Source of the DNA: Aureibaculum algae
Lineage (GTDB): Bacteria > Bacteroidota > Bacteroidia > Flavobacteriales > Flavobacteriaceae
Assembly: GCF_006065315.1 (NCBI RefSeq)
Contig: NZ_CP040749.1
Span: 1,564,501 to 1,628,500 of the forward strand
DNA: 64,000 nt
Direction of reading: 5' to 3'
Translations under genes and position numbers: made by a program
The notes under the pieces: model-generated
Database searches by the model: none
Seen by the model: the letters and a program-made list of their open reading frames with translations, nothing else
What the model was told of the DNA's origin: nothing
In this document: piece by piece, positions 1 through 7,277 of the stretch
Numbering within the stretch: the stretch's first letter is position 1
How the letters are laid out: every line of letters begins with the position of its first letter

Positions 1-177
1 GGTAAATTCTTTAGATGCGTCAAAGTCAGGCGTGAGCGTTCCATACCCTTTTTCGTCAGTCAGTTTTATATGTCCAGATTTAATGAGGTCGTCAGCACTA
101 ACACTAAAGCTAGTTTTAAGGCATTGGTCTATAATAAAGTCCAATGCCTCAATATCAGATTTATTAAATTCCTTCAT
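1..177 (-). CDS. Hypothetical protein, 3'-truncated by window edge
   Basis: An open frame of 59 codons runs from an ATG at 177 off the left edge, so only the N-terminus is visible (begins MKEFNKSDIEALDF). It is a soluble, mixed acidic/basic protein with no motif I recognise. The ATG lies 18 nt downstream of a GTTAAAA boundary at 195, the same geometry as the other units of this island, so I read it as the next gene of a cassette-like array. Function is unknown. Confidence 0.6.
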   Translation of the reverse strand, partial: MKEFNKSDIEALDFIIDQCLKTSFSVSADDLIKSGHIKLTDEKGYGTLTPDFDASKEFT

Positions 178-194
178 TGAATTTTTATTTTTAA

Positions 195-228
195 CGTTCT
201 ATAATTCATTCCCGCGTAACAGTTGTAA
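195..228 (-). repeat. Short attC-like boundary site
   Basis: Read on the minus strand, this stretch begins TTACAAC (228-222) and ends at a GTT (195). TTACAAC is the reverse complement of the GTTGTAA that opens the preceding unit at 762. The following GTTAAAA opens the next gene 18 nt before its ATG. This resembles the RYYYAAC...GTTRRRY layout of integron attC sites, although at about 34 bp it is shorter than known attC sites. The assignment is inferred from position and pairing only. Confidence 0.35.
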
Positions 229-247
229 GATTTTTAAATTTTAAATT

Positions 248-433
248 ATGTCTGAAATTAACATATCAGAGTGCAATCCAAAAGTTCAAAAATTCGTTAG
301 TGATTTTTTTGAAGCAAATGAAGAACTAAATAAATTAGATAAACTTATTACTTTGATAAGGCAAAATAAAAAACTATTTGAAAAATACGATCACGAAATA
401 AGTTTATCCTTTCGAGGGGAAAACATACTATAA
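248..433 (+). CDS. Small hypothetical protein
   Basis: A 61-residue open frame that would encode a charged, probably helical protein with an ELNKLDKLITLIRQNKKLFE helix in the middle. It starts at an ATG after an A/T-rich leader, faces away from the gene at 177, and ends one base before the stop of the convergent gene at 434. It is the only resident gene of the island on the plus strand. There is no recognisable domain, and it could be a chance frame. Confidence 0.4.
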   Translation: MSEINISECNPKVQKFVSDFFEANEELNKLDKLITLIRQNKKLFEKYDHEISLSFRGENIL

Positions 434-697
434 CTATTTAAGCCTTCCTTTCGTTTTATTTTCAAAGTCAACACAACAAAAATCTGTACAGTATAAAATA
501 CCACTTTTAGTATTTGAATTAGTTGAAAAAATTACAGTTCCTTTAGAATCCTCTTTACATTCATCACACACAAGCCCTTTAAATTCATTTTCAAAGAAGT
601 TTTTTGCGTCTCCATGAAATTCGCTTTTAAATATTTTTACAGAACTCTCATTTATTTCATCATCATTTATTTCCCTTGTTATAATTTTTATTCCCAT
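434..697 (-). CDS. Small putative zinc-ribbon protein
   Basis: An 87-residue hypothetical protein. It has a CDEC pair near residue 44 and a CTDFCC cluster near residue 70, an arrangement that could bind a zinc ion. No family was recognised. The ATG at 697 follows the A/T-rich leader AAATTTAAAAT and lies 65 nt after the unit boundary GTTGTAAACC (762-753). It has no signal peptide or membrane segment, so it is presumably cytoplasmic. Its role is unknown; its place in the island suggests a cassette-borne accessory gene. Confidence 0.55.
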   Translation of the reverse strand: MGIKIITREINDDEINESSVKIFKSEFHGDAKNFFENEFKGLVCDECKEDSKGTVIFSTNSNTKSGILYCTDFCCVDFENKTKGRLK

Positions 698-1083
698 ATT
701 TTAAATTTTACTTACCTTCTTTCTTTACCCATACTTCTTAACCCTTTTTAATGGTTTACAACTATTGTATAAACGCAATATGTTTATCCCCATTATAATT
801 ATTATAGTTTTATTCTTGTAATAACGTAGCTAAAGCGAACAGTACTTCATTTGGGGTAGAGTAGGGTTTTATTTAGCGACTGCCTACCAAATGTAGCCAT
901 AAAATGGCAATAACACAAATGAAAATTTAGTCTTAATTATTGTTTGTAATAAGATGTTAAAATAGGCTTTTACTATCGCTACATCAGGCTTAATATATGA
1001 TGGGAACTATAAAAGTACTTTTGTGGTAAATTAGTTTGGTTTTACTGGTTTTTTAGCACAGTACTTTGTTGTGTTTAGTTATT
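698..1083. other. Intergenic stretch carrying repeat copy A1
   Basis: This 386-bp gap has no plausible gene. It holds the first copy of a 171-bp repeat (760-930) and, near its right end, GTTGTGTTTA (1068-1077), which pairs with the boundary sequence upstream of the abortive-infection operon. Positions 931-1067 between these are A/T-rich, and I see no further feature there. Confidence 0.7.
760..930 (-). repeat. 171-bp island repeat, copy A1
   Basis: This stretch is nearly identical to 7030-7200, the same length and orientation. Shared blocks include ACTATTGTATAAACGCAAT, CGTAGCTAAAGCGAACAG, GGGTAGAGTAGGGTTTTATT and GTAGCCATAAAATGGCAATA. It has small internal palindromes (ATTG...CAAT, GCCATaaaATGGC). 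Both copies follow the 3' end of a minus-strand gene and end at a GTT that opens the next unit. It behaves like the spacer of a cassette array. No coding potential is evident. Confidence 0.85.
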
Positions 1084-2061
1084 TTAAAAATTAGCTAATA
1101 ATGTTTCTATTTCAGCAATTATGGGTTCAGTTTGTGGATTAGAATCTGCTTTGGATAAAATATCATAAGTCGTGTTCAATGATTGACTTATTATAGTTTG
1201 TTTCGGTTTTTCTCTTTTTAATTGATTTAAAACTCTTTCTGATTCAGATAAAATATCTTCTTTGTCATCTGCCTTTAATTCTAGTTTATCAACTATTTTA
1301 TTAATTTGTTCAACAAGGTTTTTTATCTCTTCTTTTTTTAAGCTACTTATTTCCAGTTGTTGAGTTATGTTTGTCCCTGTCGCTGTATTAATTTTTGAAT
1401 TATCACCTGTGTTTATAGTGTTCCCTTCTCCAACGTTTGACATATTGTACTGATTTCCCATAATTACATTAATAGTCTTAGTAATATCTTCTTTTACATC
1501 ATCGCTAATATCTTCAATGTTTTTTGGTAAATCTGGAAATTCGGTTTCTAGGTTTAACATAAAATCTAAAAATTTGCTTCTAATTTCAGTTAGAGTTTGC
1601 GTAATTGTAGAAATATGAGTCATTTTCTTTATATCTCTTATTTCGCTTTTAAATCCGCTTTCTTTCATATGGCGAGTTAATAAAGCCCAAAAATCAATAG
1701 GAAGAATTTTAATAAGCGTGTCGTTATCTTTGTGGTTTACATAACTTTCTAATGTTTTTACGCTATCTCGAAATTCAAATTGAACAAAGAAGTTTCTTAA
1801 ATTTTCATCACTAATAAACGAAATTGGAACAGGTGTGTTTTCTTGTAAAGCATAACCTTGTCTTAAAGTACAAGATGAAGTCGCACTACCAACTCTATAT
1901 TCAGGCAGAGTATCACTCATAGAATATCCATTAATCTCCTTATTTACCCACTCTAGTAATTTTTTGTTTTTTAGTCTAGAAGCAAATACTTTAGTCTTGA
2001 GCAAAGAGCTAACTAATGATTTATCATCATTTGTTAAATCAGATATTATTTGTTGAATCAT
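1084..2061 (-). CDS. AbiTii-domain protein, putative abortive-infection component
   Basis: A 325-residue protein. The first ~135 residues match the AbiTii domain family as I remember it: a leading helix, LLKTKVFASRLKNKKLLEWV, then KEINGY, LPEYRV and a PVPISF stretch. Around residues 200-240 is an Asn/Gly/Thr-rich linker with a VGEGNTINTGDNSKINT motif, and after that a helical, charged C-terminal domain of about 90 residues. AbiTii was named from a lactococcal phage-exclusion system and is found in predicted anti-phage proteins. The gene starts 9 bp after the AbiGi-like gene, so the two are almost certainly co-transcribed. The effector activity is not visible; a toxin or sensor role is inference. 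Confidence 0.75.
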   Translation of the reverse strand: MIQQIISDLTNDDKSLVSSLLKTKVFASRLKNKKLLEWVNKEINGYSMSDTLPEYRVGSATSSCTLRQGYALQENTPVPISFISDENLRNFFVQFEFRDSVKTLESYVNHKDNDTLIKILPIDFWALLTRHMKESGFKSEIRDIKKMTHISTITQTLTEIRSKFLDFMLNLETEFPDLPKNIEDISDDVKEDITKTINVIMGNQYNMSNVGEGNTINTGDNSKINTATGTNITQQLEISSLKKEEIKNLVEQINKIVDKLELKADDKEDILSESERVLNQLKREKPKQTIISQSLNTTYDILSKADSNPQTEPIIAEIETLLANF

Positions 2062-2070
2062 ATAGTTTTT

Positions 2071-2808
2071 TTAAAAATCATTAATTATCCTTTCACAAGA
2101 AATAATTCTAGTAGTCAATCTATCAACTTCATCCATCGTGTAATTTTTGCCTTTTACTTGTCTAATATGGTTTATTAGTTCATTTATCTCACTTTCCTCT
2201 TTTACAATCAAATACATAATGTTGTTAGCATTGAAATAAAGTCTTTCATCTTTTAATTTATCATTTGCTTTTTGTTTTTTATCTGATGTATTATAATCTT
2301 CTTCATTTATAAAATCAGGAATTTCTCTATTCAAAGTCATTTTTGGAACAAATCTCCATTCTCTTTCATCAGCAAATCTATACTTTTCAATTTCTTCTGT
2401 TTTCCTAATAAGCTTGCCTTCATACTCCTTAGAAAGTCTTAGCAAGTCTATAATTGTTCCTTTATGTTTAAGGTCAATATTTTTATCGTCAAGAAATTCT
2501 TTGATATTTGCTCTAAAGTTTGTTGAAAATTCTGAATTTAAATTTTGATAAAAAACAGGGGAAAGCTTTTTTTCATTTGCCCAATCTTTACTTAAACCAA
2601 TTCCATACTCTCCATATTTCTCAATGTGTTCTGTTATTTCTGATATTTTTATATCGCAAAAGGAAACCATTGGTACTGCAATTTTACCATCGTCTTTATC
2701 GTTTGGTAATTTTTCCAAGCAATACTTTAATTTGAAGTTATCTCTTAGGATATCAAATAGTGCATTTTTGTTGGTAAAATGGAAAAGGGTTGATGGTGAA
2801 ATACTCAT
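2071..2808 (-). CDS. AbiGi-like abortive infection protein
   Basis: A 245-residue protein resembling the AbiGi family, whose founder is the first gene of the lactococcal AbiG phage-resistance operon and is annotated as its antitoxin. Visible signatures are LFHFTNKNALFDILRDNF at the N-terminus, MVSFCDIKISEI, HIEKYGEYGIGLSKDWA, and a later FADEREWRF segment. I chose the ATG at 2808; an upstream TTG at 2814 would add two residues. It is followed after 9 bp by the AbiTii-domain gene, whereas lactococcal AbiGi is paired with AbiGii. The IS3 element ends only 19 bp upstream of the start, so the native promoter is displaced. Confidence 0.75.
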   Translation of the reverse strand: MSISPSTLFHFTNKNALFDILRDNFKLKYCLEKLPNDKDDGKIAVPMVSFCDIKISEITEHIEKYGEYGIGLSKDWANEKKLSPVFYQNLNSEFSTNFRANIKEFLDDKNIDLKHKGTIIDLLRLSKEYEGKLIRKTEEIEKYRFADEREWRFVPKMTLNREIPDFINEEDYNTSDKKQKANDKLKDERLYFNANNIMYLIVKEESEINELINHIRQVKGKNYTMDEVDRLTTRIISCERIINDF

Positions 2809-2866
2809 TTTCAATAGATGGTTTTAATGTCTAGTCCTGAAATATGGCTACAGGTTAATAATTAAT

Positions 2867-3742
2867 TTAAGCTGATAATTTATATACCATATTTGGTGTT
2901 TTATAGTCTAAAGATAAGTGTAATCTTATTTCGTTGTATAAATTAATTGCATTTTTTGTAGCTCTCTTTGCGTGTTCCACGTTATCAAAGGTTTGGTCTA
3001 AGTAAAATTCGTCTTTTAAAATTCCGTTTACACGTTCTGCCATTGCGTTTTCGTAACAATGATTTTCTTCAGTCATACTAATATCTATCTTTTTTCTTTT
3101 GAGTATTTGTGTGTATACATTGCTACAATATTGTATTCCTCTGTCGGAATGATGAATAAGCTGTTTAATGTTTTTAGCTTGATAGATGGCTTTATTAAGA
3201 GCTCTTACACAACCTTTTAATTCCAAGCTATCACTTATGTCATACCCAACAATTTTCCTGGAATGCATATCTGTTATCAAAGCCAAGTAACAAAAGCCTT
3301 TTACAGTTCTAATATATGTAATGTCAGAGACCCATACTTGATTTGGTTTAGTAACTTCCATATCTTTTATAATGTTATTGTACTTGTAAAACCGATGATA
3401 AGAGTTGGTTGTTCTGGCACTAGTTTTCTTTCTAAGTGTTAGCATTTGGTGTTTTCTAAGGACATTAAATAGTGTATCTCTACCTACTTTAAGGTTGGCT
3501 TTTGTAAACTCGTTATCTAATGATTTAGTGAGTTTTCGAACACCTTCTCTAGGAAGGGATTTACGTCTTTTTCTAACAATTTCAATAATCTGTTGTTCTA
3601 GTTTTAAACGCATATCAGCTCTAGATTTGTATTTATAATAGGCATCACGTTTAAGTCCAAAACAACTTGCTATAGTAGATAAAGAAGCAAATCCCTTAGC
3701 TCTATTTCTAGTTTTAATAAATGCTAGATATTGAGTTTTTTT
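2867..3742 (-). CDS. IS3-family transposase OrfB (catalytic part)
   Basis: The reading frame opens only just after a TAA inside the A9 run of orfA, so it is probably expressed as an OrfAB fusion by -1 frameshifting; an internal ATG at 3613 would give a 248-residue product alone. It contains the retroviral-integrase-type DDE core: VWVSDITYIRTVKGFCYLAL with the first Asp, LIHHSDRGIQYCSN with the second Asp, and ENAMAERVNGILKDEF with the Glu. The N-terminal stretch (NRAKGFASLSTIASCFGLKR) is the usual HTH_21-like segment. The length is normal for the family. Confidence 0.9.
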   Translation of the reverse strand, partial: KKTQYLAFIKTRNRAKGFASLSTIASCFGLKRDAYYKYKSRADMRLKLEQQIIEIVRKRRKSLPREGVRKLTKSLDNEFTKANLKVGRDTLFNVLRKHQMLTLRKKTSARTTNSYHRFYKYNNIIKDMEVTKPNQVWVSDITYIRTVKGFCYLALITDMHSRKIVGYDISDSLELKGCVRALNKAIYQAKNIKQLIHHSDRGIQYCSNVYTQILKRKKIDISMTEENHCYENAMAERVNGILKDEFYLDQTFDNVEHAKRATKNAINLYNEIRLHLSLDYKTPNMVYKLSA

Positions 3743-4089
3743 TTAAGCTGTTGAACATTTTTATAGCCTAGTTTTTCAGCTGCTACTTCAAGGTAAGATT
3801 CTTCTACCATAGCATCCAGATCCTTTTTAAGTAGAAGCTTTTTAAGCTTTTCATTCTCTTTTTGTAGTGCTTTAATTCTAGATATTTCGTCTTTTGTTTC
3901 CACTTTTACTCTGGTGTTCATTAAGTCTTTACGATTATACTTTTTAATCCACTCATTGACTGTTGTAGGTGCAATAGAATAGAGTTTACAAAGTTCGCTC
4001 TTTGTGTGTTTACCTTTACTAAGTTCATCCAGAATTTTTAGTTTAAAAGGTTCTGAATACCGTCTAATTACTTTGTCATTTTTATACAT
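3724..4089 (-). CDS. IS3-family transposase OrfA (DNA-binding part)
   Basis: A 121-residue protein with a helix-turn-helix at residues ~12-55 (YSEPFKLKILDELSKGKHTK and a following recognition helix) and a leucine-zipper-like coiled coil at ~70-100 (IKALQKENEKLKKLLLKK). It ends QQLKKKLNI at a nine-A run (plus-strand T run 3736-3744), where ribosomes are expected to slip back one base into OrfB. It is a member of the IS3 OrfA (transposase_8) group. Confidence 0.9.
   Translation of the reverse strand: MYKNDKVIRRYSEPFKLKILDELSKGKHTKSELCKLYSIAPTTVNEWIKKYNRKDLMNTRVKVETKDEISRIKALQKENEKLKKLLLKKDLDAMVEESYLEVAAEKLGYKNVQQLKKKLNI
3736..3744 (-). promoter_or_regulatory. Programmed -1 frameshift site (A9)
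   Basis: On the coding strand the orfA codons CTT AAA AAA AAA CTC contain nine consecutive A. The orfB frame has a stop (TAA) immediately before and no good start, so slippage on this run is the way to make OrfAB. This is the usual IS3 arrangement. Confidence 0.75.
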
Positions 4090-4131
4090 AATGTTTAAAA
4101 TTATGTAGCCTATATTCAGGACGGGTCATAA

Positions 4132-4264
4132 TAAAGCACAACGGTCTCGGCTATGAGTAGTTGCGTGGTTTAGCACTTAATTTACAAGTACACACCAAAC
4201 TGAAAATCCGCAAGGATTTTCAGAAGTAGGCGAGGACAAGCAATTACTTATAGCCATTGTGCCT
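4132..4264 (-). repeat. attC-like imperfect palindrome (repeat B), cut by IS1182
   Basis: A long imperfect inverted repeat. GGCTATgAGTAgTTGC (4149-4164) pairs with GCAATTACTTATAGCC (4240-4255). Outside these, ACAACGG near 4140 faces CCTGTTG at 4262-4268. In the centre CTGAAAATCC/GGATTTTCAG (4200-4223) makes a perfect hairpin. Read on the minus strand it ends GTTGTGCTTTA (4142-4132), which begins the abortive-infection unit. The size and bulged palindrome fit an integron attC site. Adding the 5977-5995 fragment beyond the IS1182 element gives a site of about 140 bp. The attC identity is inference. Confidence 0.6.
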
Positions 4265-4482
4265 GTTGCACAAGTTAGTGATTTTTAGTATCTTGTATTA
4301 TGCAAGGCAAAAAAAAATATCAAGAAAAACTGTTCACTCAATTTCTGATGAGTGATCGGATTCCCCCCGAGAATTTTTACAGACGTTTAAAGCAAGCATT
4401 GGACTTGCATTTCCTTTATGAATTGACGCGTTCTTATTATGGTGATAGCGGTCAAAAGAGCATTGACCCTACGGTGTTTTTT

Positions 4483-4498
4483 CCCCGAAGTCTCGGGG
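4483..4498. repeat. 16-bp GC-rich palindrome in transposase (copy 1)
   Basis: The sequence CCCCGAAGTCTCGGGG forms a 6-bp stem (CCCCGA/TCGGGG) with loop AGTC. It lies where the transposase frame breaks, between DPTVFF and VGYLENI. It shares CCCCGAAGnnTCGGG with copy 2 at 5264-5279. It looks like an inserted small palindromic repeat. Confidence 0.7.
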
Positions 4499-5263
4499 GT
4501 GTTTGGTTGGTTATTTAGAGAACATCATCAGCGATCGCCAGTTGATATCTCATTGTAGTTTGCGTATAGATATTTTATATTTTTTAGGCTATGATATTGA
4601 TGAAGAACTACCATGGCATAGCACCATAAGTCGAACTCGTCAATTGTATCCTGAAGCTATTTTTGAAGAAGTATTTACAAGAGTTTTAATGATGTGTATT
4701 GAAAAAGGCATGGTAAGTGGGCATACTCAAGCGATAGATTCAGCTCCAGTCAAGGCGAATGCTTCCATGGATAGTTTAGAACTGAAAGTGCCAGAAGAAG
4801 AGTTGGAAGAGCATTTAAAAAAAATCCGTCAACTAAGTGCGATGGATAAGGACAAGCCAATACGTAAAGCCAAAACCAACAAAGCGACCCCATCACAAAA
4901 GACTGTATCAGCGAGCAAACAAGAACTGACAGCTATAAAGGGCAAAAACAAAAAGTGGTCAAAAGACCAAGACCAACGTCCAGGAGCGGGTAATAAAGGT
5001 AGTAAATACACCTCAAACAAAACCCATTATAGTCCAACTGACCCCGATGCAAAAATAAGTGTAAAACCGGGCAAGGCACGAAAGTTAAATTATATGAGCC
5101 AATTAAGTGTTGATACAGGGCATCATGTAATTACAGATATTAGAGCGTATATGGCCGATAAGAAAGATAGCCAATACTTGCAAGACATTGTACCAAGATT
5201 AAAGAATAGATTAAACAGACAAGGTTTGATATGGAAAAACTGTGTTGCGGACACAGGTTATAG

Positions 5264-5279
5264 CCCCGAAGCGTCGGGA
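5264..5279. repeat. 16-bp GC-rich palindrome in transposase (copy 2)
   Basis: The sequence CCCCGAAGCGTCGGGA forms a 5-bp stem (CCCGA/TCGGG). It lies at the second frame break, between VADTGYS and NYAFLEK of the transposase. It is the same motif as copy 1 at 4483-4498 but differs in the loop. Confidence 0.7.
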
Positions 5280-5976
5280 GAGAAAATTATGCTTTTTTAG
5301 AAAAAATAGGTTTAACAAGTTACATACCGCCACATGGCACCTATAAAGGAGGTCCAGAAGGGTTTATTTATAACAAAACTTACGACCATTATATTTGCCC
5401 ACACGGCAAGATAGTTCCCTTTAAAAAAGTATTTAATGATTACAGAACCCACACCAAGAAGAAGGAATATAGGATATCATCTAAAATATGTAGGGCCTGT
5501 CCAATGAAAAGGCAATGTTTAGGTAAAACGGCACAAGAAAAGAAGTTTTCGGTAACGTATTATAGAGAAGAATATGAACGCAATAACCAACGGGTAAACA
5601 GCAAACGAGGACGGTATATGAAATCTAAAAGGCAGAGTACAGTTGAACCTGTCTTTGGTACACTTACCCAATTTATGGGACTCAGAAAAATAAATACCGT
5701 TGGCATACAACAAGCTAATAAGGTGATGCACCTATCAGCAATCGCCTATAATTTAAAGAAATACCTAAAATTTACCAGTAAAGTAGTAAGAAGTGATGCC
5801 AAATCACTTACAACCTATTTAACTCAAAATATTAACAATATATGGGATAAAATAAGCTGGTATAACCTTTTTAAAAATATTCAATTGAGGTAGAAGATTA
5901 AATTACAGCCGTTCTTAAAATGGTTGAAATCAAGTCAATTATTGATTTAAAAGGGAGTTTTTACTGCTTGTGCAAC

Positions 5977-5995
5977 GATTACTGTTGTTAGCGAC
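5977..5995 (-). repeat. Remainder of attC-like site beside IS1182
   Basis: On the minus strand GTCGCTAAC (5995-5987) is an exact reverse complement of the GTTAGCGAC that opens this same unit at 7032-7024. The stop codon TAA of the gene (5990-5988) lies inside it, as is common in integron cassettes. The remaining 10 bases lead to the IS1182 end, and the site continues at 4264. Confidence 0.55.
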
Positions 5996-7016
5996 AGTAA
6001 TTTATTTCCCTTAATATTTTATCTTCCAATATTCCGTTTCTTATTTTGGTTTTTTTGATCCAATTTCCCAGACTATCATTTTCCGTTTTTATAATAATCT
6101 CGCTTTTGGAATTTCTACCATTTTGGCTCCAATCTGATGTTATCTTATCTGGTTTTCTTACTTCTATTAAAACACTGGTGGTATCCTGGTTTCTATTAAA
6201 GCTATATCGAATAACCTTTGTAGAATCCACGAATTTTTTGGTTATGATTTTATTATTATAATATCCCCAGCCGTACTCCTGAACAATTTTTGTTTCGCAC
6301 TGGTTGTTAGTAATAGTTTTAATAATTTCTTCCAGTTCTCCTTTATCGTACTCTTTTCTAATTAAAATATCTCCTTGGGTTGAGTAACTAAAAGTAATAC
6401 TGTCATTTGGATTTAAATGTTTTATATCTTCTGTTCCCGTGATACTTTTTGCTATAGTGATTCCAAATCCATTTTTAGTATTAACCTTGATGTGTTCAAT
6501 CAGTCGATTATTCTCATCATATTTGAATTTACTATATGTCCTCAAAGTATCACGCATATAGTGCTCTTGTTTCGAAACTAATGTATCCAGAAACGTATTT
6601 ATATAAGACTCATTCTTCTTGTCATCGAAATAAAAATTGGTTGAATTTGGATATTCGGAGTTATTCGAAAAATATTGAACTATTTGAAATTTTTTGCCGT
6701 CGTAATTTTTCCTGCTCACTTTGGTAATTCTGCCAAGTTTATCATAAAATATTTCTTGCCACGGGATAGAATCATTTTGAGTATAGCTCTCTCTCTTTAT
6801 CACCTCTTTATCTTTATAAATTGCCAGATATTCTCTATAAATAGTGTCGGGTTTATTCTTGTTTTCATAAAAGTGAAAAGATTTAACCCTGATACTATGT
6901 ACGCAGCCATTGTGATCTAAATCTCGGGCGGGTAAAACAAATCTTTCAATTGGTTGTTGCTGAGCATTTCCTATCGTGAATATGGTTAAAAAGATAACTG
7001 TTATTGTAATTTTCAT
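5988..7016 (-). CDS. Secreted YD-repeat-like hypothetical protein
   Basis: A 342-residue protein with a clear signal peptide (KITITVIFLTIFTIGNAQ), so it is exported. The body has several Tyr-Asp-type beta units: EIFYDKLGRITKV, KFKYDENNRLIEH, and the C-terminal NDSLGNWIKKTKIRNG with LREINY. Similar repeats occur in secreted Bacteroidetes proteins of the RHS/YD-like group. No catalytic motif was seen and the function is unknown. It starts 16 nt after the boundary GTTAGCGAC (7032-7024) and its stop lies in the mirror sequence GTCGCTAAC (5995-5987), so the gene fills one cassette-like unit exactly. Confidence 0.7.
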   Translation of the reverse strand: MKITITVIFLTIFTIGNAQQQPIERFVLPARDLDHNGCVHSIRVKSFHFYENKNKPDTIYREYLAIYKDKEVIKRESYTQNDSIPWQEIFYDKLGRITKVSRKNYDGKKFQIVQYFSNNSEYPNSTNFYFDDKKNESYINTFLDTLVSKQEHYMRDTLRTYSKFKYDENNRLIEHIKVNTKNGFGITIAKSITGTEDIKHLNPNDSITFSYSTQGDILIRKEYDKGELEEIIKTITNNQCETKIVQEYGWGYYNNKIITKKFVDSTKVIRYSFNRNQDTTSVLIEVRKPDKITSDWSQNGRNSKSEIIIKTENDSLGNWIKKTKIRNGILEDKILREINYCR

Positions 7017-7029
7017 TTTTATTGTCGCT

Positions 7030-7200
7030 AACTATTGTATAAACGCAATGCATTTATACCTGTTATGTTTATTATAGTTTTTCTTGTAATTACGTAGCTA
7101 AAGCGAACAGCACTTCAATTGGGGGTAGAGTAGGGTTTTATTTAGCGACTGTTTACCAAATGTAGCCATAAAATGGCAATAACACAAATGAAAAATTGAG
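7030..7200 (-). repeat. 171-bp island repeat, copy A2
   Basis: Second copy of the repeat at 760-930, same orientation and length with scattered substitutions. It lies downstream of the GNAT gene (stop at 7278). On the minus strand it ends in CAATAGTTAGCGAC, the boundary of the secreted-protein unit, while copy A1 ends in CAATAGTTGTAAACC. The identity stops at the GTT, as expected if the junction G/TT is where units are joined. Confidence 0.85.
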
Positions 7201-7277
7201 AGGCTCTAGAGTTGAAAGTATACTGTGAAAAACTAGTGTGAATTACTTGTTTAACTATATTTCTTTGATGACTATTA

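Larger units (their letters stand above)
2828..4128 (-). mobile_element. IS3-family insertion sequence, complete
   Basis: A 1301-bp element. Its terminal inverted repeats begin TGTCTAGTCCTGAAATATGG on the left and TGACCCGTCCTGAATATAGG (read inward) on the right. A TAA triplet lies directly outside both ends (2825-2827 and 4129-4131), fitting a 3-bp target duplication. It carries orfA and orfB joined by a run of nine A on the coding strand. All parts look intact, so it may be active. It inserted into the short leader between a cassette boundary (4142) and the abortive-infection operon. Confidence 0.9.
4300..5893 (+). pseudogene. IS1182-family transposase, twice frameshifted
   Basis: Three frame segments together give a full IS1182-type transposase: residues from 4300 (MQGKKKYQEKLFTQFLMSDR, DPTVFF), then 4503-5300 (VGYLENIISDRQL, LPWHSTISRTRQLYPE, THAIDSAPVKANASMDS-like), then ~5285-5893 (NYAFLEKIGLTSYIPPHGT, ICRACPMKRQCLG, TVEPVFGTLTQFMGLRK). 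Each break coincides with a GC-rich 16-bp palindrome: 4483-4498 and 5264-5279. Apart from these the protein reads cleanly, so decay is recent. Expression of an active enzyme would need two frameshifts. Confidence 0.85.
4265..5976 (+). mobile_element. IS1182-type insertion sequence, inactivated
   Basis: The element is bounded by GTTGCACAAG (4265-4274) and its inverted copy CTTGTGCAAC (5967-5976). The inside is filled by one transposase gene now broken in two places. No target duplication is evident at the ends I chose, so these may be off by a few bases. It sits inside the attC-like palindrome between the secreted-protein unit and the abortive-infection unit, splitting that palindrome into 5977-5995 and 4132-4264. 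Confidence 0.75.

Noticed and set aside
4829..5020. Antisense open frame inside the transposase
   Set aside because: It is a shadow of the transposase coding frame, without any family likeness or own start context.
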